Assembly: GCA_950106755.1 (NCBI GenBank)
Contig: OX467091.1
Span: forward strand, 24,383,538-24,447,537
Source of the DNA: Climacium dendroides
Taxonomy: Eukaryota > Streptophyta > Bryopsida > Hypnales > Climaciaceae
Direction of reading: 5' to 3'
DNA length: 64,000 nt
The first letter of the stretch is position 1, and each line of letters starts with the position of its first letter. The notes beneath the pieces were generated by a model. The model was not told where the DNA came from and did not search any database. It saw nothing but the letters and a program-made list of their open reading frames with translations. Below, in pieces: positions 12,450-24,914 of the stretch. The position numbers were made by a program, and so were the translations under genes.

Positions 12450-12819
12450 TTAAATGTTTGGAAATGGATTGGCTATTTTAAATTGATTCCTTTGATAAAG
12501 ATACTATATTTTAGAGAGGTGGGTTTTATACTAAAAAAAATTATGCAAAACTTTATCTTTGTTGCGATGTCGTGTTGTGAATTTGTACATAATATAACTT
12601 TGCATTGATATATTATTATAATGAAATTTTATGATTCGGGGAGAAGAAACTTGTTGATGATGCTTCTAGTGGCTTCAAGGTGGCGCTTGTAACTGATAGA
12701 GAATGATATAAAAAGTTCAACCTTGGGTTAACTTCATCAATTTGAGTTAGTCTTTTTGAATCTATAGAATTTCTAATTCGTTGTGAAGTTTGATTTTTAA
12801 ATGTCAAATTGAAAGGTTT

Positions 12820-13092
12820 TTATGGAGTTGCAAGATCTTGAGTCTCAACCAGAAGCAAAGCTAGAGCTTTCTTTATCTCAACTTCCAGATCAACCAACTT
12901 AGCCAATGCTAACGATACCGCGGCAAGTCGGTTCACGAGAGGAAGGTAAACCTTCTCGATTACTGAAACAACCTCGTATAAAGTAGCGTTGGCACGGCAA
13001 TCTTCAAAGAGATGTTTGTGCTTGAGTGATTTTACTTCAAGTTGGTTGTGTTGAACCAAGCACTCAAGATTTGACTTTTGAAGGCTTTAATG
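12820..13092 (-). other. Open frame of about 90 codons, unknown
   Basis: The minus-strand frame bounded by stops encodes a helix-rich stretch including RANATLYEVVSVIEKVYLPL and EVEIKKALALLLVET. Composition is more gene-like than the flanks and it lacks an ATG, so it may be an exon or relic of a larger gene. I recognise no family. Confidence 0.3.
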
Positions 13093-13214
13093 AAGAACAA
13101 TACTATTGCATGATTAGGCCGATTAGGCTGATTAGGCCGATTAGAGGAAATCCTGGCCATCAACGAGCAGACTATGTAACTACTACTATCTGGCACATTC
13201 TGAAGTTCTTGTAA

Positions 13215-15279
13215 ATGGAGTAATATTCTTTTTCAACTTCAATTTTTATCTTTGTTTGGCTTTTATTTTAATATAATGATCATTTGATATTTTATAATTC
13301 ATCCGTATGTTTAAAATTGAAAGATAGAGGTTTAAACGAGATTTACTTACTGAAATTTAATTTTGGTGGTAGTTTGGGCCTATGGAGGTGAAATAAATCT
13401 TCTAGAAGGATTTTCCTATGACCAATGAGGGTTTGAAGACCCATGATGATTGTACATGAGTTGCCCCTCCTACCCTAAGGTTTATTTGGTAAATAGGACC
13501 CATTTTTCCTTTGCCTAGTTGGATTTGTAGGGGGGAAAAGGAAAAAGAAACCCATGACTTCAAGGAGTCATAATTTTTGATGTATCTTGAGTTTTACAAT
13601 GAAATTTTGAAAGATTGATTTTGAAATTTGTGTGCTTCCAAAAAAACCATTCTTGCTTAATTTGAAGTTGTAAGTGAAAAGTTATAAGCGAGTGAGTGAA
13701 AAAAAGTCTATTGCCACTTAGATAAAGAAGAGCAAAGATTCAAATGATCATCGTGACTTGTAGTTTTCACCTTTCTTTTTGAGATTTGAAAACGTTAAAT
13801 TAGTTTTTTTTATAGCTTTCTAAAGACTTAATTCTCGAAGTATTTAGAACATTTTAGAGAAAGCTATAAGAGTTTGAGTGAAAGACAGTCTAGTACCTTT
13901 CTATTTGGAGAATTTTGGTGAGGTTTGCAGGTGGATGCATTTGGTGCATCCTATTTTTTTCTATTTCTTGCTTAAGTGTTATTTGGAGAAGAAGATCTGA
14001 TATGGATTTCTTGATTTTTGTCATGGTATTTTTCCTTGTGGCAAACTTTATCCCGTTTTATGTTCGTGATTAAGGACTTTCAATTTTTAGTTGTATCGTG
14101 GTGATGAGGTCAAGTTAATGGCCGATGAGACCATTGAGTGTGCACCAAGTGGACGGTGCTAGTTTCTCCTTGTGGTAAGGTTAGAGTAATGACCAATGGA
14201 TCATAAAACTTGGTAGTGATGTAGGTGTAGGTGCAGATTGTCCTTACCCTGTAGATAGTTGCAAGTACCCAAATGGTCATCAAAATTACTTAGAGGTGTT
14301 TGTATTTGAAGCTTTGGGCTAGTGGTAGATACTAATGAAGCTTGTAAGTCTAATCGGCATTGGATACTACTAGATGCCTCGGGTCTTAAGTACAAATAAG
14401 GTTGTTAGTTAAAAACAATCTATATTTAAAAACAAGATTAATTCTATAAAAACTTATTTTTTTTCTCGTCTTCTAACCTCGTCATTTTTAGTTGCAGCCA
14501 AATAACCTATGTATTCTCAAAACAGACCCCTCTCATCTCGACAACAGTCTCCTTGTGTATTGCGAATTTCAATATTTATGAGCTATTAAACATAACTAGT
14601 CTAAGAGCATCTGCAATATAAATTTGGCATACAAGCCTTGTAATGGCAAATGGCAAGTCATTCCATGAGGCCTACATAGAGCCTAGGGGATGTATTCCCT
14701 TTCTTTTGAATGTTGATGTGTGAACAAAATATTGGACCCGTATTTACTTTATGAATTTAAAATAAGATAAGATAAAAAAACATAAATAGATTTTTTTATT
14801 TTGAAAGTTTATGTTTTTAATTATTGATATTTTTATTTGTTAATGATAATTAGTTACAAATTTTTGAAGTAAAAAGATACACTATAAAACTGAAAAATAA
14901 CTTTCACACACCTATATTATACAAAAAAAAATTGTTTAAAAAATGAACAAAAAATTCCTAAAAATAAATCTTTATTGAAAGTTTATTTTGAGTTGAATAT
15001 TGATGCAATGGTCATCTAATTTTGTTCTTTGAAATATTTTAGTTAAAAAGCATGCCATTTTAGTGCATTTTTAACCTCTTCTAGAAATCATTCCATATTT
15101 TATTTGAGTTTGAAATTTTGGGAGTAGAATCCTCTAGTCATTAGTAAACAATGTTCAAAATTCGAAATTAAAATTATAGTTTATTAAAAACCACTTATTC
15201 ACATGTGGTTTGTTGTAATAGAATTAAATGCACCCTCTGAGATATAGTGCCAATTTTCTCTTTAGACAAATTGACCCCA
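13215..15279. other. Intergenic, no feature recognised
   Basis: AT-rich; open frames are short and without recognisable content. A short repeat of GATTAGGC occurs at 13114-13143, just upstream. Confidence 0.45.
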
Positions 15280-15720
15280 ATTCAAATCAAACATTATCTA
15301 TCATTGTCTAGTAATAAAGTGATCGATCTATTGAAAGTAGATTACATATATTTTTCATTTGACTATATATATAAATGCTTAAAACATGATTGATTGTAAA
15401 GCTCAAAGTTAATCAAATAGAAAACTATACAAAGAACTTTGTGATATTAACAATATGATATTATAATATACAACAACACTTACAACAAAACATTTATGCT
15501 CACCAAATAGACCATGCAAAAACTATGCATTTTCAAAGCTTGCCAGCCACATCAAAAAGCACACCATTTCTTACACCAAATGGAGAAAAATATTGAAATT
15601 CTATACTAGCTTCAAAACAAGTCAAAAAAGTAGTCAATGATAACATTCCAATACACAAATATAGCAAGGTTTCAAGAACATTTCATTTGACTACTATATT
15701 AAAAATTGTCTAGTATAAAA
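15280..15720 (-). pseudogene. Remnant of a PNL-gene 5' region
   Basis: The block is collinear with 2761-3230 upstream of the PNL gene. The shared string TTACACCAAATGGA and the flanks match in the same orientation with scattered changes. In this copy the frame encoding FGVRNGVLFDVAGKL hits a stop at the point where the first copy continues. No kinase or NB-ARC sequence follows, so only the 5' part was copied or kept. Confidence 0.65.
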
Positions 15721-16300
15721 AGTTGTATCAAATCTTTTAAGCAATTCCTATACAAATCTAATATCACACAATAAAATAAAAGTTAAAAGATATCATTTTC
15801 TTATCAAATATTTGGCAATATTGCAAAAACAATTTTATGATGAGTATTATCCCTTCAAGGAACTATTGAGGATCCTTTACATTTTACAATTTAACAAGTC
15901 CCAGGTGGTTGCACATTGAGGCCATGGAATTGCAACCCTTGTAGCGATTGCATTGGAGCACAAATTCAATTAGAAATCAATGTGCACTCAATACAGTGCT
16001 GCTAAGGTAGTGTGTTGTAAAATTGCCCCTCTCCTTCAAAATGCCCCTATTTTAAGGGGGAGTATGGAAAATAAGGTGATCGTTTTAATGAAACATTTTA
16101 GCAACTGAATGCATCAAGGAAAAATTATTTATCTATTGCAATAGCTAATCAATGTTTTTGATTTCTGCACATCTCTTTACAAGTTATTGCAAGTGGATGG
16201 ATTTTGAGAGACCCATGGTCACAAGTAGGTCCCTATGCCCCAAATCTTTGAAAATTTATAAGTAATTCAAAAATGCTTGGAAAAATACAAAACCGCTTGT
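15721..16300. other. Intergenic, no feature recognised
   Basis: AT-rich. CCCCTATTTTAAGGGG near 16044 is a near-palindrome but has no partner that would define an element. Confidence 0.4.
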
Positions 16301-16301
16301 G

Positions 16302-16622
16302 TTAGGTTCCATGTCTATTTTTCTTTCTCTGAAAAATGATATAAAAATATTTATGTCCACAGAAATATATAGAAAAGGGACCAGCCCTTAAATGGTCGTT
16401 TTTAGAGCATACTACCTTTCTCTCTGCTACCACAAGCATTGCAGATGCTGTAAGCAGACGCTCTGTGCACTTCGAATGGTACATACCTCCCACACCTGGT
16501 GACAAGTATGGTACCTTGGAAAAAGAAGAGTAATGAGGTTCTCTGTGACAAGGAATTGTCCTCTTCCCTGCCGATTTTCTGCCGATTTTCTGAAAGCTGC
16601 TCACAGCTTTCATAGTGACCAC
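16302..16622 (-). other. Open frame of 106 codons, unknown
   Basis: The minus-strand frame encodes MVTMKAVSSFQKIGRKSAG at its start. GC content is higher than in the neighbouring DNA. No family recognised. It may belong with the coding-like sequence at 17729-18165 as pieces of one decayed or multi-exon gene. Confidence 0.25.
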
Positions 16623-16648
16623 TGCATGCTCACCATCAAGGGCTGTCT

Positions 16649-16845
16649 TGACTCATGTTAGTTTACCAACTACGGAATTTTAACCTCTAACCTCGATGGA
16701 CGACACATAATCTCAACCCATGTTAGTTTACCAACTACGCAATTTTAGCCTCAAACCTCGATGGATGACACATAATCTCAACTCATGTTAGTTTACCAAC
16801 TACGCAATTTTAACCTCAAACCTCGATGGATGACACATAATCTCT
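16649..16845. repeat. 65-bp tandem repeat, three copies
   Basis: CATGTTAGTTTACCAACTAC recurs at 16654, 16719 and 16784, a period of 65. Each unit holds TTAACCTC (or TTAGCCTC) and ACCTCGATGGA. It repeats the left end of the TTAA-type element that follows. Confidence 0.88.
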
Positions 16846-16999
16846 CCATGTAGGATAGAAGTGCAACTATTCAATTTAAAGGGGAGATCTTCTACAATAC
16901 TTCGACTTCCAATAAGTATTTTTGTAATATTTTAATACACTATTTCACACAATGATGGAAATTAATGATTTCCAAGGTCACCTCATCATTCTTTAAGGG
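16684..16999. mobile_element. TTAA-flanked miniature element with multiplied left end
   Basis: The right end CTTTAAGGG abuts TTAA at 17000. The left end is present three times through the 65-bp tandem repeat, with TTAA at 16680 and 16810. The interior (GTAGGATAGAAGTGCAACTA, then GATTTCCAAGGTCACC) matches the elements at 49607, 51351, 51822 and 52033. Confidence 0.65.
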
Positions 17000-17728
17000 T
17001 TAAACTTGACAACTGAAGGTATGTTCACATTTGGTGAAAGTGGTACCCAAATTCACCCCTAAGATCATCTCTAATACCAACCTTAACACCAAGTGAGAAC
17101 ATACCTTGATCAAATCAAGGGTTGTTGCAGTGTCTAACAGATATGAAAAAGTAATAATGAAATAAAAAGTTGGTTGCCACAAAAAGCATCACTTGACATT
17201 CACAGACCATAATCACATTGCAATCCATCATATATTTATAACTAGAGAGATTAATGAAAAGGATAAAAAGGTTCAAGTCGATTATCTCATTTAGCCCAAG
17301 TAAGCTTATCACCTGTATCACTTTGCTTGAAAATACGTTGACAGCTCTCAGATTCTTCGAGCAAGCAAATGTGTCCAGGACTCTGTACTAAATGACATTT
17401 TCCAGTCTCACAATTCATTGATTCAGAAGATTTATTGCGAAAGGGGTTTCACAATCAAAATACCTTTGCTTTTCGGATGTTCTTCAGATGTGTTCAGTTT
17501 ATTACATGCTTGGTTGCTTACAAATCTGACCTACAAGTGCAGTAGTGCACCTCTACAATGTTACGTGACTCTCATGGGATCCAAATTTAGTCACAACCAG
17601 TTATTCAGGCAGTGATTGCGCCACAGCTACACTATAACAAACATAAGCTCGAAGCAGGTGTCCATCTTCAAACCCATAATCTATGAATGGTGTCACACTG
17701 TAAATCTAGCTTGCAAACAATTGAGGAC

Positions 17729-18165
17729 TCACTGGACCTCAGGACATTGACAATCTGCTCGACAAAGAAAGCGGAGTCTGTCATAACAATTTGGAGGTGG
17801 TACGCAATGAATAGCTACGAGTATTGAAGGAGATCCTTCCTCCTTCAAGCAGGGGACGAACTCCACAAATGGACGACCCCCAAACTCTTCACGAATGCAA
17901 AAAATTGAATTGACTTGCCATCGACTTCGTATACGATCTTGCAATGGGTGATTCTCATTGTCCACTGGTAGCTACCAAAGCTTCCCAGTGATCCACCCTT
18001 AATCCCACACTTTTTAAGCCACTTCAAAGCTACCCTGCAGAGAAGCAGGTTTTTACGGCTATCTGTGCGCGACACTTGTACTACTTTCAGATTTATTCTC
18101 ATTGCACTGACCAACTTCATCGCATCTACCTGTATATTCAAAACCAAATGGTTTGATGACAACTC
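17729..18165 (-). other. Coding-like segment, possible nucleotidyltransferase-type relic
   Basis: Two overlapping minus-strand frames (18162 to 17845 and 17965 to 17729) look coding and may be one sequence split by a frameshift near 17900. The first contains RVALKWLKKCGIKGGSLGSF, loosely like the helical region of poly(A)-polymerase/OAS-type nucleotidyltransferases. The second contains EFGGRPFVEFVPCLKEEG. The family link is weak and no catalytic motif is visible. It could equally be a gene I do not recognise. Confidence 0.3.
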
Positions 18166-18509
18166 TGTTCACGCTGCTATCGATAATTCAATGCCACGGA
18201 GGATGCTCACCTTCTTTCGTTAGAAGTACACAAAAGAGCAGAGCTCACTCACAAACAAAACTCTAGTTGATCCTGAGATTGCCGACATTCTTGTGTCACT
18301 GGAATGTACAAGGAAGAAGCAGGGCTGCCTGCTGGAGTAAAATTACAGACTGAGGAGCAAAGGCAGTGACATGGTTCTGGATTGAAGGAGCTTGATCTGA
18401 AACCTTCTTCTTGGAGAAGCAACTTGCATTAGGTTTTGTAATGGCCATTACTATTAGGTCATGGGCAGTGTTCCTAAGGTAGGCACCTCCAAAACACCAA
18501 AACGCCAAT

Positions 18510-21500
18510 TCTTGCTATTGTGTCTAGTTAACTACTATTATTAGTTAGATTGGTCAAAATTTCATATTTTCTACTCCATAGTTGGCAAGTGAAAGGGGGT
18601 TCCAACGCACCAAAATTGCAACATTTGGATACAATCTTGATTTTAAAAGTGTACAAAGAGTGATGATGATGGCAGTTTTCAACAAGAAATTAATGGTTCT
18701 AGAGGTTTCCACCTTGAGAGTTTCTTGATAATAGGAAGAACATTGATTTAGCATTTTTGGGGCAAAATAAATTATAGCCTAAAAAGAATCTAAACATAAC
18801 AACTTCATCTTCATGTAGATTTATAAGTTTTTCTTTCTTTTCATCCCTACTTGAAGTGTTTTAGAACCTCGTACCAAAAATGTGAATTTCCAAGTGACCA
18901 CCTAGTTACATCACAGAAGAATAGATACAAATTGCTTTTTAAACATACTTGGACGTACTTCACTAGTTTCATGCGGTTTGTATAATAAGCTCTTGAATAC
19001 ATCTATAATCCACCCATGTAAGGAGTCTCTTCACAATGCAAACTCACTATTTTGGTTCTTTAGAAAGGATTCATCATAGTTGCGAAATATACCTTGTTTG
19101 AATAAATAAAACAAAGGCATTAGGAGGTGTCATAGTGGCACTAATGGTAGGTGCAAGTAACAAGTCTTAGAGCATCTTCAATGCACATGACAAAGCACCC
19201 CTACAAAGTATTACTAACTTTTGATTGATGTGGAATTAGAACTTAAATTACTTTCATTGGAAGGAAAAAAAAGAATCCTCAAGGATAGCCCAAGTAAAAT
19301 TCAAATTGGACAAAAGACAAAAGATATATAGGCCATGGTTAATCATATCTAGGAAAAGAGTGTTGTGCAAATGGCTTGACACTTGATCTTTCAAACATGT
19401 TTGCTTCTTATAAAAAAAAGATTTTTATGCAACTCTCAAAGTTTAAATATCCTTGAAACATCACTCTTTCATAAATTTAAAAAAAATACTATTTTGGATT
19501 TTATTGGGTTCATTCATGCCACATGAAGTTGACTATTTTTGTTCCATACAACATTGCATTTTCTCCAAAGTCTTCATTGAAATAAAAAATATATATTTAT
19601 CCCTAGAAAGTTAGTACAATCCTACAGTTCCAAAAACTTGAAGTAAATTTTCACAAAAGTTAAAAATTGATATTAGAGGAACTGAGATTTAGAGTTATAG
19701 TAGTTGCAAATGATTCATTGCGGAACTAGACAACCAAGCAAACAATGAAATTGTTCCTCGCACAAACAAATTGAAAGTGAAAGTAATAGTGAAAGTGTAG
19801 CACCGGCATTTGCCTTGGTCTGGAAAAGAAGATAATCGAGTCTTGAAAATGCGTAGATCTTGGATGGTTGTTCTATGAATTATTTTTCATAGATTTTAGA
19901 TGGAATATATCCCCAGCTTTGTAATGAAAGGAGCACCTTAATCAGAACCTATAATTCAAGAAGTTGCCTTAAGTTATGTAAATTAGTGCAAACTTTCATG
20001 CTCTTTGGAATTGGACAAAAAAAATTGAGTTTTGGAGAATCGCCTTCATTGGCTTTCATGCTGCTTCTATTTGTTTGCAAATACGGAAAAATTAGATTTT
20101 AGAAGTGCTTGGCCTTGTTGACAAACTAAAAGTAATCATTTTGGTTTCTTTTTGCCCAAGCCACTTATGGTTGGGTGCTTGTATTTTTTCTTTTGTGCAA
20201 TAAAGATCTCCTATTTTTGTGTTGAAAAAATAAATAAAAACTAAAAATAATCTAAAAGTTTGAATTCATAATTAAAATTAGTTTTTTGAAAGCTTGGATC
20301 CCTTGCTTTTCACAAGCATCTCCCAAAAATTTTGTAGGCCTACAATTTTGATTCTCCTCTTGAAATTTTTGTACACTTAGTTTCAACTTTTTTTGGTCTT
20401 TTATACAAGGTTTGATTAATTCTTGGTGTATAGAAGTCTGCCTTTATTAGTCAAAATGACAACAATACATTTGCAAGATTTGTGGGGTCATTTGAATGAT
20501 TTTTTTTCTTAAAAGTGATTTGTCGTGGTTGTCTATGATATGTGTTCTTTAATTTGATTCCAATAGGGTGTTTCAATCATCCAAACTTCAAAATCAAATT
20601 TACTACAGTCTATCTATGCAAATTTGTTTAAAAGCTTCTTTAATAATAATATTCTCAAGTTTTAATTCTATATCAATTATTCAATAGTTATTTAATTTGA
20701 TGGGCCGTTTCACCATGTGTATTTGTGTTGCTCTTATTTGGCTTTTGTCAAAGGAAATGAAAGCCATCTTTTGAAGTTGAAAGGTGAGAAAGAATGAATG
20801 GCATAGCTTAGTAAGTAACTAGAGGTTTGATTGGTATACTTAATTCACCACTACATGTTAGCTTCTCCATCCACCTATGGCAAACATTTGGTGCAATAAT
20901 ATGTTTTAATCCTTAATGATTACAAGCACAAGATAGTGCTCCTACTTACAACTACCATCCCTTACTTTCCCAAAATCTCATTTTGACTCTTTGTTTTGAT
21001 ATGCCTTCATTGTGGCTATCATAATTGTAGGTATGATTGATACAAATTATAATTCTTGAGGTTGATTCAAATTTTGAAAATCTAGAAAAGGAAAATTTAT
21101 TTCAAAAATCGTAAGGTTTTGTAATTCATCTCTTGAACATGCATTCATTATGTTGTGGAAAGATGTTACATTTTTGTTATTGATGTCAAAGGATGAAGAA
21201 TATGTCTTGCCACTAAAACTCACATGATTTGTATATACTTCAAATTTAACCTCTAAAGGTCCTTTTTGTTTTGAATCTCCAAAATGTAGAAAATGAGCAT
21301 TTTCATATAAAGATTTTGGAATGTTAAAATTGTAAGAAATGACAATTGTAACAACAATATCTTTGTTTTACCTTCATATAGAAAACATACCAAAAAAAAT
21401 TCAACCTCCAATACTTTATCATTTGTATGATCTATGTAATCATACGATATAAGTTATTAGTATTTTTTTAGTGCAAGCATACAAGTGTATCTCAACTTCA

Positions 21501-22440
21501 ATGTAGAATATGCCACATTTAACTGCTTCTAAATTATTCTTTGAATTTTGCACAAAACATCAGGAGGTTTCTTGATGTTTTACATTTTCTTCTAATGACT
21601 ATTTTTTTCTCTCAATGATCATTATTAATTTTAAACTTTCCAAAGTTCCAAAGTAATTAAATGTGACAATAATTTAGTTTCCATAATTTAATATAATATA
21701 TATGCTTGGGTCGAAAATTACCTCACCCCAAAATAAGCCTTGAATCCACTTTTTAAAAGACCTATGCACCTTGCATTACCTTACCATGATCCTATAGTGA
21801 TGAGCAAAACACCAAGAAAATATACATAAACTCACTAAGAAAGAATTATTCTAAAATCCAAATGGTGTTTTGTTGCATTAACATAACTAAAAGGGCGGAC
21901 AAACAATGTTATAAAACATCATTTTTATTGCTTAGGAACAATCAAAGCGCTATAGCCTTTAAGTGCCAAAAATATTATCAAGTACCTACTCTTCACTAAT
22001 TTTTCAAAAATTACTAAAATTGAATATGAGGTCAAAACACTCAATAATTAATGGAAAATGCATCTAAACTCAAACATGCACATGTATTAAATTTATAGAT
22101 TTGCAACAAAAAATGTGCTTCTAAGATTTAATTTGTACTCTTGAAAAGGTCAAAAGTCTAATTGCAACAATTCTCTAAAACCTCATAATGTTAATCCACA
22201 ACTTGTTTTTAAGAATTTTTATGAAATAATAAGATTATGCCTATTGAAACATGGCGATCAATTATTTGAAATTTAAATTTAAACATAGATACCCAATTTA
22301 TAATTCTATTGTTTAATTTATTTGAAAGGTATTTTGTAACAATATAAATGATAGCATTGGTGCTACAATTATTAGTATGTGAGCCTAAGATCTTGAGCCC
22401 ATGAGCCTAACAGCTTAGGCTCCTATATTATAAATATCTT
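18510..22440. other. Long AT-rich intergenic stretch
   Basis: No supported gene, RNA or element pair. TTAACCTCTAAAGG at 21246 resembles the left end of TTAA-type elements but has no matching right end. Confidence 0.45.
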
Positions 22441-22469
22441 TCATATATATAGAATATTTATATTATAGG

Positions 22470-22880
22470 TGCCTATTTATAGTACAAGTGTATATAATAC
22501 ATGTATCCTCTATGGTTATAAAATAATTATATTATAAGTGTATATGTTATATGTATCCTTTATGGTTATTGGATATTTATATTATAGGTGCATATGTTAT
22601 ATGTATCTTCTATGGTTATAAAATATTTATATTATAGGTACCAATGTTATAAGCACCTTTAAAGGTTATTGGATACTTATATTATAGACACCTTCAATAT
22701 TTATATTACAAGTGTATATGTTATATGTATCTTTTATGTTATATATATCCTCTATGACTATAGGATATTTATATTATAGGTATCTATATTTACAAGTACT
22801 TATGTTATAAGCACCTGCAAAGGTTATTGAATATTTATATTATAAGTATGTATGTTATAAATACCTTCAATAGTTGTAGA
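22470..22880. repeat. AT-rich minisatellite, period about 50 bp
   Basis: Units built on ATGTATCCTCTATGGTTAT and ATATTTATATTATAGGTG recur near 22500, 22552, 22601 and 22653 and continue, degenerating, to about 22880. Confidence 0.75.
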
Positions 22881-23737
22881 GTACCTATTTATACCTACGC
22901 TCAAGGCTTGTAGGCTCAAATTTCTAAGCTTACATGCTAGTGTCATTGGCATTAGCGCAAAGATCATCGTGAATGACAATATATTGTGAATAATTTGACT
23001 AGTCAAACCTCATGGACATACCAGTAGAAGTGGTGGCATATTCCACAAGACACCATGTGCCCAACTTGACCCACTAGTGGATCAAGTTGAAAAAATCTTT
23101 ATGGTTTAAGGGACCATTTCTACTAGTGACATGAATAGTGATTAGTGAGGCTTTGTTTTAGTACCTCCTTTTAGAAGTGATATGTATCAATACTAATATT
23201 AAAAATTTATAACAATTTTTTTAGAAAAATATTTTTCAATAGAAGTGTTTTTGTTTTTGTAGAAAAGATTATAGATTTTTGTAGAAAAACTTATAAATTT
23301 GGCATGTAACAAAAATTAATTTTCTAAGACAATTAACCATTTGATAGTTGTTCTTCACATCTGTGAGTATCAAAAGTATATTGCAACGTAATACTTGAAG
23401 ATGTGTAATATGAAGGTACTAAAGAGGTTCACTATTTAAGTCTACAATGAACTTTATGTATAGGGCAATTTACGTGAGGTGCTAGTTGTGGAACATTAAC
23501 CAAAAACGTTGTAGCAAGGAGGGCATTGCTATGTGCAATAACTACAAATCACGAAAAGCCCTTGCATAGAAACTCAACTGATTCTTTGCATTCTCATGGC
23601 CTCCATAATATATTTCCTTGCGCAATGCTCATTCCTATAATCATTTGATTGGAACTATGTAATCGATACTTTAGGATTGTATTCGTTGAGTGCAAAACAA
23701 ATGAGATTAGGTCATGAGTGTCCATGAAAAAACGAAG

Positions 23738-23881
23738 ATGACACACTTTGGAGAATGTTCGGACCTTCATTGACACACTTTGGAGATGTTTTCTTGTTGA
23801 CACACTTTGGAGATGTTTTTCTTGTTGACACACTTTGGAGAATTGCTCATTGACACACTTTGGAGATGTTTTTCTTGTTGA
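23738..23881. repeat. Short tandem repeat around TGACACACTTTGGAGA
   Basis: Five copies of the 16-base core start near 23738, 23770, 23798, 23826 and 23850, with spacers of 8-16 bases such as TGTTTTTCTTGT. The minus-strand open frame (24243 to 23767) reads through them as repeated SVSM/KVCQQ-like units, but I see no sign that it is a real protein. Confidence 0.85.
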
Positions 23882-24379
23882 TAGGAATGGCAAGGATTCT
23901 GCCCCTGGGATTTGTCTTGGGAGCTTATGGTACTAATTTCCGTTGTGATGTTTTTCAATTTGCAATGTGGGAACAGTCTTTCTGAAGGAGTGATGGAGTC
24001 AGTAATGTTTGTTATTGGAGCTTTGATATTAATTAGGGTTTCCAAACCAGCTCCATGAACTTTCTTAACACATGTAGAAGAGCCATTGCCTGCACGCGCC
24101 AACTTTGAACCAACACTAACACCAAGTTTTCTGTGGGAGATAAGGTAAGACAGCCCATTGCGGTCAAATGACCCATTGTGGTCGCCTAAGAAATGACCCA
24201 TTGTGGGTTTTTTCCAGGATGTGGGATATGGGCAACAATGCATGTCTTACATGACAGCAATGGAGTGAACAATGACCTCATTAGAAACTTTTGAGTTTTC
24301 AGTGTGAAGTCCATTGTAAAAATAGACTTTTTTGGCCTTCTGTAATAGAAAATATTTTGACTGCATTAGGCAGTGAGAT

Positions 24380-24570
24380 GGGCATTACAGATTCAGATTT
24401 TAGTGGTCTTAAGGTAGTCTACAGACTCCTTTGGGCTCAATGCTTCACAAATTTCTAGCAAATTCATACTTTGTCAAAAAAAATTAATTTCAATTGCACT
24501 TGCAATTTCTCACACTTGTACTAATGTAAGAAGAAAATTGAAAAATTTCAGCAACAGGATGATGCCAAAC
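24380..24570. repeat. Dispersed repeat, copy 2 (inverted relative to 7495-7690)
   Basis: The reverse complement shares ACAAAGTATGAATTTGCTA and CAAAGGAGTCTGTAGACTA-like sequence with 7495-7690. The nearby open frame 24243-23767 may be decayed coding sequence of the same unknown element. Confidence 0.6.
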
Positions 24571-24823
24571 TCCTCATTCTGACCACAATGGGTTGGTTTA
24601 CCTTACTTCATTGTGATTGTTCCATTTATATAGAATCATCTTTTTTAAACATTTGGTATACGTCAAAATTTCTGGTAGAGAGACACGTGTGATTTTTTGA
24701 GACACGTGTGATCCTTGACCATAAGTTGTGTGCTGCTTTGTTGGACAAACATTCTCAATGCATTCTTAATGTGAATAAGAATATTTTAGTCGTTGTTGAA
24801 TATGTGGAATGTGTGCAGTCCTT

Positions 24824-24848
24824 GGGGTGGGGTGGGGTGGGGTGGGGT
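24824..24848 (+). repeat. GGGGT microsatellite, five units
   Basis: Five consecutive GGGGT units. Runs of four G with one-base loops could form a G-quadruplex on the plus strand. Confidence 0.92.
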
Positions 24849-24914
24849 GATTGGCATACTTACCATATTGGATTTCTGCCTACTGTGACAGTTTTTGAGC
24901 AGAATTGATCGTTG

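Noticed and set aside
23073..23131. CACTAGTGG...TTTCTACTAGTG as a tiny CACTA element
   Set aside because: Only about 58 bp with poor inverted-repeat match beyond CACTAGT; chance is likely.
23767..24243. 158-codon minus-strand open frame
   Set aside because: Its end is made of the short tandem repeat and the rest matches nothing I know. Listed only under the repeat.
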